In this document: positions 1 through 8,332 of the stretch, one piece after another | Numbering within the stretch: position 1 is the first letter of the stretch | Layout: each line of letters begins with the position of its first letter | Position numbers and translations under genes: made by a program | DNA from: Mesobacillus jeotgali | GTDB taxonomy: Bacteria > Bacillota > Bacilli > Bacillales > Cytobacillaceae | Length of the DNA stretch: 64,000 nt | Direction of reading: 5' to 3' | NCBI RefSeq assembly: GCF_002874535.1 | Contig: NZ_CP025025.1 | Location: forward strand, 649,829 to 713,828 | Notes under the pieces: model-generated | What the model saw: the letters and a program-made list of their open reading frames with translations, nothing else | What the model was told of the DNA's origin: nothing | Database searches by the model: none

Positions 1-1146
1 GTAGAACACGACATTTTTGCTGAACAGATAGGAGAAGCACTTCTCCCCGTAATAAGACCAGCCGATGATTGTCGATGAAGCGAAGAACAGCAATCCAATC
101 GCAACAATTACAGAACCAGTCTGGCCAAGGAACTTGCCGAAGGTCGCTGAGGTAAGGTCGGCTGCAGTTGTATCGCCTGTATACAGACCGCCCATGACAA
201 TCGTGATTCCGGTGATCGAACAGATGACGATGGTGTCAATGAACACCTGGGTCATTGATACAAGTGCCTGTCGTCCAGGAAGGTCCGTCTTGGCTGCCGC
301 TGCAGCAATCGGTGCAGACCCAAGACCTGCTTCATTGGAGAAGACGCCGCGGGCAACACCCATGCGGATAACAGTACCAAGTGCACCTCCGGCAACAGCC
401 TCGCCTGTGAATGCATCTGTAAAAATAAGTGCGATTGCAGCTGGCACAAGATCAAAGTTCATGATCATGACAATAAGGCCAGCCAGGAGGTAGAATCCGG
501 CCATAACCGGTACAAACAGGGCAGTCACCTTACCAATGCTCTTGATTCCGCCAATCAGGACAAGAGCAGTAAAAATCGTCAACACAAGTCCTGTAACCCA
601 TGCAGGCACTGAAAATGTCGACTGTACGACGCTTGCAACTGAATTCGATTGAACAAGGTTGCCGATTCCGAATGCCGCAACTGCGCCAAATAAAGCAAAT
701 AAAACCCCAAGCCATTTTTGGCCAAGGCCGCGTTCAAGATAATACATCGGACCGCCGGCCATCTCGCCATCCTTGTCCTCAACCCGGTATTTAACGGCTA
801 ACACAGCTTCCGCGTATTTTGTAGCCATTCCGAAAAATGCGGTAATCCACATCCAGAAAACGGCACCAGGTCCCCCCGTAAAAATCGCAGTTGCGACCCC
901 GGCGATATTACCTGTGCCCACAGTTGCAGCAAGCGCAGTCATCAAAGCCTGGAAATGTGAAATATCCCCTTCGGACTGTTTGTCCTGATTTTTTGTAAAT
1001 GCAAGCTTGAGTGAGTAAGGCAGCAGCCTCATTTGCAAGAAGCCAATGCGGAAGGTCAGGTAAACTCCCGTGCCAACAAGCAGGATCAATAGAGGTGGGC
1101 CCCAAACCCAGCCGCTAATTTTTCCAATCCAATCTTCAAATGTCAT
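1..1146 (-). CDS. Sodium:alanine symporter (AGCS family), C-terminus outside window
   Basis: The minus-strand frame is open from the ATG at 1146 to the window edge, giving 382 visible residues, so the C-terminal part is missing. The protein is a multi-pass membrane carrier that co-imports alanine or glycine with Na+. Family hallmarks are visible: the start MTFEDWIGKISGWVWGPPLL, the segment ATVGTGNIAGVATAI around residue 75, the GGPMYYLERGLG loop, the NEAGLGSAPIAAAAAK segment near residue 290, and the GWSYYGEKC motif close to the edge. An RBS (aagggggag) precedes the ATG. It is the first gene of its unit and diverges from the YtxH gene. Which amino acid it carries cannot be settled from sequence alone. 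Confidence 0.93.
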   Translation of the reverse strand, partial: MTFEDWIGKISGWVWGPPLLILLVGTGVYLTFRIGFLQMRLLPYSLKLAFTKNQDKQSEGDISHFQALMTALAATVGTGNIAGVATAIFTGGPGAVFWMWITAFFGMATKYAEAVLAVKYRVEDKDGEMAGGPMYYLERGLGQKWLGVLFALFGAVAAFGIGNLVQSNSVASVVQSTFSVPAWVTGLVLTIFTALVLIGGIKSIGKVTALFVPVMAGFYLLAGLIVMIMNFDLVPAAIALIFTDAFTGEAVAGGALGTVIRMGVARGVFSNEAGLGSAPIAAAAAKTDLPGRQALVSMTQVFIDTIVICSITGITIVMGGLYTGDTTAADLTSATFGKFLGQTGSVIVAIGLLFFASSTIIGWSYYGEKCFSYLFSKNVVFY

Positions 1147-1191
1147 GATGCTCCCCCTTGAAAAGTTATATTCGAAAAATGTTCTTCAACT

Positions 1192-1221
1192 AGAATATTC
1201 TGATAATTAGTAATAAGTCAA
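1192..1221 (-). promoter_or_regulatory. Candidate SigA promoter of the alanine symporter gene
   Basis: On the minus strand TTGACT (1221-1216) and TATTCT (1197-1192) are separated by 18 bp, about 45 bp before the start codon. The rest of the 316-bp gap between the symporter and the YtxH gene (1147-1462) shows no gene or repeat to me. Confidence 0.4.
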
Positions 1222-1462
1222 GCGATATCCATTAGGTAAAACTTAGTATTTCAGATCAAATCATGCGTGAATAGTCGTAAAGGTGTTTTGCGGTTCACAA
1301 AATATTATCCATTTTTGAAACTCACGGGACCGGTACTCTAAAAAATTCGCAATATTTTTCACAATACTTGCATGAAGTGATGGCAATCGTGGAAAATGTT
1401 AGTTAGGAGGCAGGCAATGAGGGGCCTGCAAAATGAGAAGGAAGACTCTAGGAGGAGAAAAA

Positions 1463-1825
1463 ATGGGCAGTTCGAAAAGGTTTTGGATGGGCATGGTGTT
1501 GGGCGCGTTGGCTGGGGGAGCGGTTACTCTTTTGGAAAAATCGACACGCCAGGCTGTAAAAGAGGATTTCAGCAAGGTTTCCAGTGGTGTTTCGTATGTT
1601 GTAAAAAACCCAAATGAGTTTATTGAGGACCTGAGAGTAACAGCGAATAAAGTAAGGGCAACAGTGGAACAAGTAACAGAGGACGTTGCTTTCATCACTG
1701 AAAAGGTTGAAGAAATAAAGGATGTACCTCCTCAGGTTTCGGATCTGGTCAAAGATACAAAAGAAACGCTGAGAAAGATTGCGGCATCCGGACAAAAACA
1801 GCAGCATATAGATGAAACAGAATGA
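1463..1825 (+). CDS. YtxH domain-containing protein
   Basis: A 120-residue protein with one N-terminal hydrophobic segment (roughly residues 5-20, rich in G, A and M) followed by an amphipathic helical region, which is the YtxH layout. In Bacilli such proteins are linked to general stress; their biochemical role is not established. The ATG at 1463 is chosen because an excellent RBS (aggaggag) lies just upstream; the in-frame ATG at 1433 has none. It shares the hydrophobic segment and the phrase 'TLLEKSTR' with the larger YtxH protein at 10399 ('TLLDSNTR'), so the two are paralogues. No SigB promoter is obvious upstream. The YihY gene follows after 52 bp, possibly cotranscribed. Confidence 0.8.
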   Translation: MGSSKRFWMGMVLGALAGGAVTLLEKSTRQAVKEDFSKVSSGVSYVVKNPNEFIEDLRVTANKVRATVEQVTEDVAFITEKVEEIKDVPPQVSDLVKDTKETLRKIAASGQKQQHIDETE

Positions 1826-1877
1826 TGAATTGACAAGCCCCAGGCAGGTACAAGGAAAGCATAAATGAGGTGAATGG

Positions 1878-2693
1878 ATGGTTGATATATCATTTTTCAG
1901 GCATATGTGGCAAAGGATTCAAGAGGACGATGTTCCGGCACTTGCTGCGCAGCTTGCATATTTCTTTTTGCTTTCCTTGTTTCCGCTGCTGATTTTCCTT
2001 GTAACGCTTGTTCCGTATCTGCCAATTTCTGAAGTGGACATACTCGGCTTTTTTGATGACTATGCACCTGGTGAATCGATGGATTTAATCAAAAACAGCC
2101 TGGAGGATATCATGGAGAAAGACGGCAAATTGCTGAGCTTTGGATTGCTGGCGACAATTTGGTCAGCTTCAAATGGAATTAATGCGATTGTAAGGGCATT
2201 TAACCGTGCATACCGAGTAGAAGAGACTAGGTCGTTTATCGTAAGCAGGTTCATGGCAATCTTTTTGACATTTGCCATGATCTTTGTATTCCTGGTCGCT
2301 TTAATCCTGCCCGTGTTTGGAAAAGAAATCGGGAGCTGGCTGTTCGCGAATTTCGGACTGAAAGAAGAATTCCTTTACGTATGGAATATGCTTCGCTGGG
2401 TGATCAGTATTTTGATTTTATTCATTGTTTTTCTTGGTTTGTACTGGATTGCTCCAAACAAGAAGCTGACCTGTGTCAGCGGTATACCGGGATCAATTTT
2501 CGCAACCGGAGGATGGGTGCTCGTATCACTCGGATTCTCCTATTATGTCAGCAACTTCGCTTCCTACACCGCTACATATGGCAGCATCGGGGCAATAATC
2601 GTCCTGATGATCTGGCTCTATTTATCCGCTTATATCATCATCATTGGCGGAGAAATCAATGCCTATTATAGCGAAAAGAAAGCAGGGTGTTAA
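1878..2693 (+). CDS. YihY/virulence factor BrkB family membrane protein
   Basis: A 271-residue integral membrane protein of the YihY (UPF0761) family, with about six predicted transmembrane segments. Typical motifs are ALAAQLAYFFLLSLFPLL near the N-terminus, the WSASNGINAIVRAFNRAY segment near residue 100, and the C-terminal GSIGAIIVLMIWLYLSAYI helix. Older annotation as ribonuclease BN is known to be wrong for this family; the function is unknown. The start follows a gaggtg RBS at 1867-1872. A short imperfect hairpin (gaggag/ctcctc near 2757) follows the stop but is a weak terminator candidate. Confidence 0.9.
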   Translation: MVDISFFRHMWQRIQEDDVPALAAQLAYFFLLSLFPLLIFLVTLVPYLPISEVDILGFFDDYAPGESMDLIKNSLEDIMEKDGKLLSFGLLATIWSASNGINAIVRAFNRAYRVEETRSFIVSRFMAIFLTFAMIFVFLVALILPVFGKEIGSWLFANFGLKEEFLYVWNMLRWVISILILFIVFLGLYWIAPNKKLTCVSGIPGSIFATGGWVLVSLGFSYYVSNFASYTATYGSIGAIIVLMIWLYLSAYIIIIGGEINAYYSEKKAGC

Positions 2694-2808
2694 TGACATT
2701 CTTTATCCTGAAATTACCTCAGGTAACGTCAGCTGTTTTAGCAGAAGATACTGAAGAGGAGTGCTCCTCATTATTTTAAGTAGTTAAGTTTTTACACTTA
2801 GATTAGTG

Positions 2809-2925
2809 TCCAGCTTCAGCGCCTAGCCCCTCGAGACGTTTCGGTCCGCCCAATGAAGTCAAAAATCGACTTCACCGGTCGGCCATCCAACGGTTGTCGG
2901 GGCTGGACAGGCGCTTGCGCTATTC
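2809..2925. repeat. Dispersed hairpin repeat, full-length copy 1
   Basis: About 115 bp, closely matching the copy at 51431 and related to shorter or mosaic copies at 9213 and 13971. The ends are inverted: AGCGCCT-AGCCCC near the left end pairs with GGGGCT-GGAC-AGGCGCT near the right end. The middle holds a second inverted repeat, GAAGTC-N7-GACTTC. There is no open frame and no transposase, so it is MITE-like or REP-like. It ends just before the RBS of the 34-residue ORF at 2945. Confidence 0.85.
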
Positions 2926-2944
2926 TAATAAGGGGGAATTCAGG

Positions 2945-3049
2945 ATGACAAAGAAAACGAAGAAAGACGGCAGCACCAAGCAAAAAGGCAAAAGCAACCA
3001 CAGCCAAAAAACATCCGGTTCAGCAAACGGATCAAACGGATATCACTAA
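2945..3049 (+). CDS. Small basic hypothetical protein (34 aa)
   Basis: ATG follows a strong RBS (aaggggga) at the usual spacing, and the frame ends directly before a good hairpin terminator at 3056. The product is rich in Lys, Ser, Gly and Asn (starts MTKKTKKDGSTKQKGKS, ends NGSNGYH) and has no hydrophobic core. The composition resembles small spore or stress proteins, but I do not recognise a family and assign no function. The RBS-ORF-terminator arrangement is the main support that it is real. Its leader is occupied by the dispersed repeat. Confidence 0.5.
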   Translation: MTKKTKKDGSTKQKGKSNHSQKTSGSANGSNGYH

Positions 3050-3055
3050 TACAAG

Positions 3056-3091
3056 GCGCCCCCATTCGGAGGGCGCTTTATCATTTTTTTT
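3056..3091 (+). terminator. Rho-independent terminator
   Basis: Stem GCGCCC/GGGCGC with a 9-nt loop, then a T-rich tract ending in eight T residues. It closes the small ORF at 2945. Confidence 0.85.
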
Positions 3092-3186
3092 TGCAGGCAA
3101 TACAGTGGCTCGGAAAACCGGCAGAAACTATGGATAATCAAAATAGAAGTTATAACAGACTGATATTGCTGAAACCTAAGAAAAAA

Positions 3187-3305
3187 TGTCCGTCATCAGG
3201 GGTATGACGGACAGAAACCGGAGAAAGCAGATAAAAAGTGTCCGTCATCAAGGGCATGACGAACAGAAACCGGCGTGACGGGCGAAAAAATGTCCGCCAT
3301 CAGGT
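3187..3305. repeat. 52-bp-period palindromic tandem repeat
   Basis: TGTCCGTCAT recurs at 3187, 3239 and, as TGTCCGCCAT, at 3291, an exact 52-bp period. In the first two units the motif is followed by its inverted partner (ATGACGGACA, then ATGACGAACA) and by AGAAACCGG. It fills most of the 306-bp gap between the small ORF and the metal ATPase. Confidence 0.85.
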
Positions 3306-3317
3306 GCCATAGAATGC

Positions 3318-3350
3318 AAAAAGCTCCCACTGGATTAACCAGTAGGAGCT
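3318..3350 (-). terminator. Terminator of the metal ATPase gene
   Basis: Read on the minus strand: AGCTCCtACTGG, 5-nt loop, CCAGTgGGAGCT, then a T tract, just after the ATPase stop codon. Confidence 0.85.
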
Positions 3351-3355
3351 TCGCT

Positions 3356-5275
3356 TTATTTCAACAGTCTCAAGCTATTCAAGATAACCAGTATCGTGCT
3401 TCCTTCATGGCCGATGACGCCGTATGGCAGGTCGAGAAGCTGAAGGAAGTTTGATGCGATCAGCACCATGATGACCAGGATTGAAAACACGATGTTTTGC
3501 TTGACGATTCGGTTCATCCTGCGTGACAGGTTGATGGCTTCGGCGATCTTCGGCAGATCGTTTTTCATCAGGACAACGTCTGCTGTTTCCAGGGCGACAT
3601 CGGAACCTTCGCCCATTGCGATGCCGACATTTGCGGTTGCGAGTGCCGGAGCGTCATTGATGCCGTCTCCGACCATGGCGACCTGGCCATATTGGTCTTT
3701 CAATTTCTTCAATTCCTGAACCTTTGTTTCTGGCAGGCATTCAGCGATATATCCTTGCACATGGCTTTCGGCCGCGATTGCTTTTCCTGTGTTTTGGCTG
3801 TCGCCTGTGAGCATGACAGTGTAAATGCCTTCTGATTTCAAAAGGTCGATTGCCTGTTTCGTTTCTTCTCGGACAACGTCTTTCAGAGCAATCAAACCTG
3901 CCAGCTGACCATTACGCTCAATAAACACAATCGTTTTCCCTTCAGCAGCCAGTTTTACCGCTGCGCCGTCTGAAAATGCTTCAGCGGCAGACCTTCCGAC
4001 AAAGTCAGCTTTTCCGATTTTCCAATCCTCATTTTCAAAATGAGCCTTCACGCCCCAGCCTGATACATCCTCGATGCTCTCTGGATGAACAAGCTCTTTA
4101 CCAAGAGTATCCCTGGAGTGTTTTACGATTGCGTTAGCCAGTGGATGGTTGGAGTGGCTTTCTATTGAAGCCGCTTTAAGCAATACTTCATCACGATCCA
4201 ATCCATCAGCCACAATCAAATCAGTTACTTCAGGCTTACCTTTTGTCAATGTCCCTGTTTTATCAAATGCAATGGCTTTAAGGTGGCTCAGGTTTTCCAG
4301 ATGGACGCCGCCTTTAAATAATATCCCGTGCTTCGCGCCATTCGAAATCGCCGACAATGTAGCAGGCATGATCGAGGCAACGAGTGCACATGGTGAAGCG
4401 ACAACAAGAAGGATCATCGCTCGGTAAAACGTCTCCGTCCAGCTCCAGTCCAGCAGATAATGTGGAACAAACATCATCAGCACCACGACTGCCAGAACGA
4501 CCTTTACGTAAGTACCCTCAAACCGTTCGATGAACAGCTGTGAAGGAGACTTTTCACTCTGCGCGTTCTGGACAAGCTGGATTATTTTTTGGAATAGTGT
4601 TTCGTCGTTTCGTTTTGTGATTTCAACGGTAAGTGATCCAGTAAGGTTGACCGTACCGGCGAAAACATCGTCTCCAGAATCCTTTGAAACTGGGATCGAT
4701 TCCCCCGTGATGGCAGCCTGGTCAATCGTAGTCTGTCCCCTGGCAACCTTACCATCTGAGGGGATTCTTTCACCAGGCTTCACCAGGATCATGTCGCCAA
4801 TTTTCAGATCCGAAACATGCACTCTTTCTTCCACGCCATCTGCAATCCTCAATGCTTCCTCTGGCTGGAGCTCCATCAAAGAGGAAATTTCCTTATGGCT
4901 TTTATTCATCGTATACGTTTCAAGCGCTCCGCTCATTGCAAAAATGAATATCAAAATTGCGCCTTCTGTCCAGTATCCAATAATGGCCGAGCCAATCGCC
5001 GCAAAAATCATCAACATCTCGACGTTCAACTCTTTGTCTTCAATTGTAGCTTCAATGCCTTCCTTCGCTTTTGCAAAACCGCCAATTACATAGGCCAGGA
5101 TAAAAGCGATGACAGATGCTGTTTCTGAATCTCCCTTGCTCAAAATCCAGCCAGCCGCGATGAGAATCCCGCTGATGCTCGCGGCTATCAGTTCCGCGTG
5201 AGGCTTGATTTTTTCAATAAAGCTTACTTCTGGGACCGAGTTCTGCTTTGCTAACGCGCTTGCTCCCTGTGCCAT
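3356..5275 (-). CDS. zosA: Heavy-metal translocating P1B-type ATPase, ZosA-like
   Basis: A 639-residue P-type ATPase. Visible motifs: TGES at 190-193 (actuator domain), SPC at 294-296 in the metal-binding membrane helix, DKTGT at 338-342 (phosphorylated Asp338), SNHPLA, and GDGINDAP in the hinge region. It lacks the N-terminal CxxC heavy-metal domain and has SPC rather than CPC, as in B. subtilis ZosA (637 aa, PerR-regulated zinc uptake). The start has an aaaggaggag RBS. A Fur/PerR-type box lies about 30 bp upstream, which fits zosA-like control. Substrate and direction of transport are inferred from similarity; a Cd/Zn/Co exporter is the alternative. Confidence 0.88.
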   Translation of the reverse strand: MAQGASALAKQNSVPEVSFIEKIKPHAELIAASISGILIAAGWILSKGDSETASVIAFILAYVIGGFAKAKEGIEATIEDKELNVEMLMIFAAIGSAIIGYWTEGAILIFIFAMSGALETYTMNKSHKEISSLMELQPEEALRIADGVEERVHVSDLKIGDMILVKPGERIPSDGKVARGQTTIDQAAITGESIPVSKDSGDDVFAGTVNLTGSLTVEITKRNDETLFQKIIQLVQNAQSEKSPSQLFIERFEGTYVKVVLAVVVLMMFVPHYLLDWSWTETFYRAMILLVVASPCALVASIMPATLSAISNGAKHGILFKGGVHLENLSHLKAIAFDKTGTLTKGKPEVTDLIVADGLDRDEVLLKAASIESHSNHPLANAIVKHSRDTLGKELVHPESIEDVSGWGVKAHFENEDWKIGKADFVGRSAAEAFSDGAAVKLAAEGKTIVFIERNGQLAGLIALKDVVREETKQAIDLLKSEGIYTVMLTGDSQNTGKAIAAESHVQGYIAECLPETKVQELKKLKDQYGQVAMVGDGINDAPALATANVGIAMGEGSDVALETADVVLMKNDLPKIAEAINLSRRMNRIVKQNIVFSILVIMVLIASNFLQLLDLPYGVIGHEGSTILVILNSLRLLK

Positions 5276-5303
5276 CCTTTTCTCCTCCTTTAAAATCTCT
5301 AAA

Positions 5304-5318
5304 TGATACTAATAATCA
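5304..5318 (-). promoter_or_regulatory. Candidate Fur-family (PerR/Fur/Zur) box
   Basis: TGATACT-A-ATAATCA matches the 7-1-7 Fur-family consensus with one mismatch per half site. A further ATCATT at 5320-5325 mirrors the AATGAT at 5302-5307, giving an overlapping second inverted repeat as often seen in Bacillus Fur-family sites. It lies between the ATPase start codon and its probable promoter. Confidence 0.5.
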
Positions 5319-5332
5319 CAATCATTCCCCTT

Positions 5333-5368
5333 AAAAAACACGAAAGCTGCCACCAGATCGGTGACAGC
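5333..5368 (-). promoter_or_regulatory. Leader hairpin with T tract, possible attenuator
   Basis: On the minus strand GCTGTCACC, a 5-nt loop and GGTGGCAGC (one mismatch) are followed by ttcgtgtttttt. It lies within the gap upstream of the ATPase gene, so it could attenuate that gene or end an unseen short transcript. Confidence 0.3.
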
Positions 5369-5393
5369 GGAAATCCAAGTCAAAAGATACATA

Positions 5394-5422
5394 TTGTGTT
5401 CACTATTATGTTACCATACAAT
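5394..5422 (+). promoter_or_regulatory. Candidate SigA promoter of the DMT transporter gene
   Basis: TTGTGT and TACAAT are separated by 17 bp, 47 bp before the ATG of the DMT transporter. The -10 is good and the -35 is weak. Confidence 0.4.
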
Positions 5423-5469
5423 ATATGCTTTTTAAAAGAATAATTGTGTTTGTCTAAGGAGATAGTTTG

Positions 5470-6408
5470 ATGACAACTAAAGACTTTTTTACACACCCGA
5501 TTGGAATTGCTGTTTCGGCTGCAGGGGCGACACTCCTATGGGGGAGTGCGTTCCCATTTATTAAATTGAGCTATATCAGCCTTGATATCAATCCGGAAGA
5601 AATGGGTGAGCAAATGCTGTTTGCAGGATACCGCTTCTTGCTTGCCGGGTTGCTGATCCTGGTCATGTTCCTTCTTTTAAAAAGGAATATGAAGTTCAGG
5701 CCGGAGACGACAAAGTCTCTTTTGAAAATTGGCTTGTTCCAGACATTCCTCCAGTATGTCCTGTTTTATATCGGACTTAGCTATTCAACCGGAATCCAGG
5801 GTTCGATCATTGCTGGGACAACTTCGTTTTTTCAGATTCTGCTTGCGCATTTCCTGTATCCAGATGACAGGATGAGTCGATTGAAGGTTGCTGGATTGAT
5901 GGTCGGGTTCACGGGGGTTATTTTCGCAAATTGGCCAAATGGGGAATACGAAATCAGCTTTGGCATTGGTGAAATTCTGTTAATGGGAGCAATGATGGCC
6001 GGAGCTTATGGAAATATACTTGCCAAGCAGGGCAGCGGGAAAATGGAGGTCATTTATTTAACGGCTTACCAAATGATTTTGGGCTCGCTTGGTTTGATTG
6101 CTATTGGAGCCTTTTCAGTCGGACTTGCTCCATTTGATTTCGACCTTAAGTCCGGATTGATGCTTCTCTATCTGGCATTCCTCTCAGCCGCCGGCTTTAT
6201 TTTATGGAACAATGTCATGAAATACAACCAGGTCGGCAAGGTGTCACTATACCTGTTCCTGGTCCCTGTATTCGGTGTGATTTTATCAGCATTCCTACTA
6301 GACGAACCCTTAAATTATTTTGTCATAGCCGGATTAATATTTGTGGTGGTCGGAATTGTTCTTGTCAACCGGCCTGCACGAAAAAGAAACAGCCTCCCTG
6401 CGAAATAG
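5470..6408 (+). CDS. DMT-superfamily transporter (EamA domains)
   Basis: A 312-residue membrane protein with ten likely transmembrane segments arranged as two EamA repeats. The first repeat carries GATLLWGSAFPFIKL near the N-terminus; the second begins about residue 165 and ends with the GLIFVVVGIVLVNRP helix. Family members export metabolites such as amino acids; the substrate is unknown here. ATG 5470 is preferred to the TTG at 5467 because of spacing from the aaggag RBS. The stop codon lies inside the loop of the terminator hairpin. It is a single-gene unit, convergent with an MFS gene. Confidence 0.88.
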   Translation: MTTKDFFTHPIGIAVSAAGATLLWGSAFPFIKLSYISLDINPEEMGEQMLFAGYRFLLAGLLILVMFLLLKRNMKFRPETTKSLLKIGLFQTFLQYVLFYIGLSYSTGIQGSIIAGTTSFFQILLAHFLYPDDRMSRLKVAGLMVGFTGVIFANWPNGEYEISFGIGEILLMGAMMAGAYGNILAKQGSGKMEVIYLTAYQMILGSLGLIAIGAFSVGLAPFDFDLKSGLMLLYLAFLSAAGFILWNNVMKYNQVGKVSLYLFLVPVFGVILSAFLLDEPLNYFVIAGLIFVVVGIVLVNRPARKRNSLPAK

Positions 6409-6421
6409 CGGAGGCTGTTTT
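6388..6421. terminator. Bidirectional terminator overlapping a stop codon
   Basis: AACAGCCTCC and GGAGGCTGTT flank a 13-nt loop that contains the DMT transporter stop codon (6406-6408). It has A-rich and T-rich flanks and serves both converging genes. Confidence 0.85.
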
Positions 6422-6424
6422 GCG

Positions 6425-7603
6425 TTAAACAGTATTTGCTTGATGCGAAGAATCTTCATGTCGGACTGCAACAAGGGCGATGAAAATCAACAGCAGCATC
6501 GTGCTGATCACGTAAAAGAAACTGATGCCTTTAAGCCATTGTATTGCCAGCCCGCCGATGAATGGACCGCTGATACTTCCAAAGCTGAAGAAAATGCCGC
6601 ACATTAAATTGCCTGCTGGCAGCAGTTGTTTTGGCAGAAGGTCTGCCATATAGCTGATGCCAAGAGAGAAAGTTGATCCTACAACCGTTCCTGCAATAAA
6701 GAAGCAAATAAGCAGTCCGGTTGTCGAATTCTCTAGTAATCCAGCAGCAGTAAAACTGATGAAGCCAGCTAGAGTGACGACCAGCAAGACATTCCTCCGG
6801 CCGAGCTTATCACTCAATATTCCTAACGGAAGTTGTGAGAGAATCCCGCCGATTGCAAATGCCGGAAGCAAGAGTGCGACCGCATCAACGCCAATGCCAG
6901 ATCTCATGGCATAGACAGGGAAGTTGCCGTTAAGGCTGGCCTCGAGAAACCCGTAGCCAAACGGTGGCAAAAATGCAACCCAGGCATACTTAAATACTTT
7001 TCCAAATCTCTTCATTGTCCCGAAGAAAGAGCTGCTGTCAGTGTCATGTTCGGGTCGCTCGTTTTTCAGCAGCCAGACGGTCAGCCAGGCGGCTAGGCTG
7101 ATGGCAGAGGAAATGATGAAAGGCAGTGTCGTGTTTATTTTTACAAAACCTGTCATCAACGGGCCAGCAGCGAAGCCCAATCCGAAAAACAATCCATAGA
7201 GCGATATATTCCTTCCAAGTCGGTCTTTAGGTGAAAAGGAAGTTATCCATGTCTGTGTAGCAAAGTGAAGCATGTGGTCGCCAATACCGATTGCCAGTCT
7301 TAACAAAAACCAGAACCAAAAGGACTTCCATAATGGAAATAGCGCAAGTGAAATGGCTACCGTAAAGCCGCCAATGAGAATGATGGGCTTGTAACCAAAT
7401 CTGCGGAGCGGCGCTTCCATTAATGGAGAAGCAATCAGGATCCCTAAATACAAGCCTGTGGCATGAAAGCCATTCATCGATGACGAAACGCCATCCTGTT
7501 CAAATATAATTGCAATCAGTGGAAGCAGCATTCCCTGTGAAAATCCTGAAATCGCGACTATGCTGACTAAAATCCAGAAACGAAGCTTCATACTTATGTT
7601 CAT
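6425..7603 (-). CDS. MFS transporter
   Basis: A 392-residue major facilitator superfamily protein with about 12 transmembrane segments. Loop motifs are recognisable: MEAPLRRFGYKP between helices 2 and 3, and LSDKLGRRNVLL in the second half. Arginine-containing A-like motifs and the absence of nucleotide-binding domains point to proton-coupled efflux. No substrate can be assigned. The start has an agggaga RBS. It shares a bidirectional terminator with the upstream DMT gene. Confidence 0.88.
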   Translation of the reverse strand: MNISMKLRFWILVSIVAISGFSQGMLLPLIAIIFEQDGVSSSMNGFHATGLYLGILIASPLMEAPLRRFGYKPIILIGGFTVAISLALFPLWKSFWFWFLLRLAIGIGDHMLHFATQTWITSFSPKDRLGRNISLYGLFFGLGFAAGPLMTGFVKINTTLPFIISSAISLAAWLTVWLLKNERPEHDTDSSSFFGTMKRFGKVFKYAWVAFLPPFGYGFLEASLNGNFPVYAMRSGIGVDAVALLLPAFAIGGILSQLPLGILSDKLGRRNVLLVVTLAGFISFTAAGLLENSTTGLLICFFIAGTVVGSTFSLGISYMADLLPKQLLPAGNLMCGIFFSFGSISGPFIGGLAIQWLKGISFFYVISTMLLLIFIALVAVRHEDSSHQANTV

Positions 7604-7765
7604 AATAATAAAATCTCCCTAAGTACTTAATACTCTTTAGATGTTAACGATATAAAATTTTATGTGCAACGGTTTTTATTTTTATTTATGGAAAAAATAG
7701 TGTAATCTCATGGTAATAGTCATATTTAACTGTTTATTAGAGGTTGCGATAAGGGGAGAGATAAC

Positions 7766-8152
7766 ATGGAATTCAAAATGAAACCGGATGTGGGTTTTTA
7801 TACAGAAGCAGGCTTCGGGAGGCTGGATGTAGCAGGTGACGAACAATATGGTTTCAGGCCTTACCAGCTGCTCGTGTCATCAGTTGCGGTGTGCAGCGGC
7901 GGAGTCCTTCGCAAGGTACTGGAAAAAATGAGGATGGAAATCAAGGATATACACATCCAGGCTGATGCTGAACGTGTCGAGGAGGAAGCGAACAGAGTAA
8001 GCAAGATTACCGTCCATTTCCGCATTGCCGGAGAGAATCTAGACGAGAAGAAAATTGAAAAGGCGATGGCTTTGACGAGGAAAAATTGTTCAATGGTCCA
8101 GTCGGTCGTCGGGAGCATTGAGATTGAAGAAACGTTTGAAATCGTTCAATAA
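7766..8152 (+). CDS. OsmC family protein
   Basis: A 128-residue OsmC/Ohr-fold protein. The two conserved cysteines are visible: Cys43 in SSVAVCSGGVLRK and Cys108 in RKNCSMVQSV. In family members these reduce organic hydroperoxides through a thiol cycle. The sequence fits the general OsmC/YhfA subgroup better than classical Ohr, so a peroxidase role is likely but unproven. RBS aaggggag precedes the ATG. It is monocistronic, ending before the hairpin at 8239. Confidence 0.85.
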   Translation: MEFKMKPDVGFYTEAGFGRLDVAGDEQYGFRPYQLLVSSVAVCSGGVLRKVLEKMRMEIKDIHIQADAERVEEEANRVSKITVHFRIAGENLDEKKIEKAMALTRKNCSMVQSVVGSIEIEETFEIVQ

Positions 8153-8191
8153 ATGTTCTAAAAGGCGAGTTACACCTTTAGCTCAATATGC

Positions 8192-8270
8192 TATAATGAG
8201 TATTGGAATTTACCTGTTTTAATATAATAGAAACAATGAACTCTGTTCCGAGAGGACAGAGTCTTTTTTT
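8192..8270 (+). ncRNA. Candidate small transcript, or only the osmC terminator
   Basis: A perfect TATAAT (8192-8197) with a poor -35 (TTACAC, 16 bp upstream) precedes a strong terminator at 8239-8270 (AACTCTGTTCC/GGACAGAGTCTT plus seven T). A transcript of about 65 nt with no ORF would result. The simpler reading is that the hairpin only terminates the OsmC gene. Confidence 0.3.
8239..8270 (+). terminator. Rho-independent terminator downstream of osmC-like gene
   Basis: Stem AACTCTGtTCC/GGaCAGAGTCTT with loop GAGA-like centre, followed by a run of seven T. Confidence 0.85.
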
Positions 8271-8332
8271 CGCTGTAAAAAAGCAAGTACCTGTTGTAGC
8301 AGCTATGAAATAGCATCCAGAGAGTGGTTTAA

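Noticed and set aside
181..455. Plus- and minus-strand short ORFs at the left edge
   Set aside because: They are out-of-frame readings of the alanine symporter gene.
3187..3305. CRISPR array at the 52-bp repeats
   Set aside because: The spacers are also repeated between units and there are only three units; no cas genes are present.
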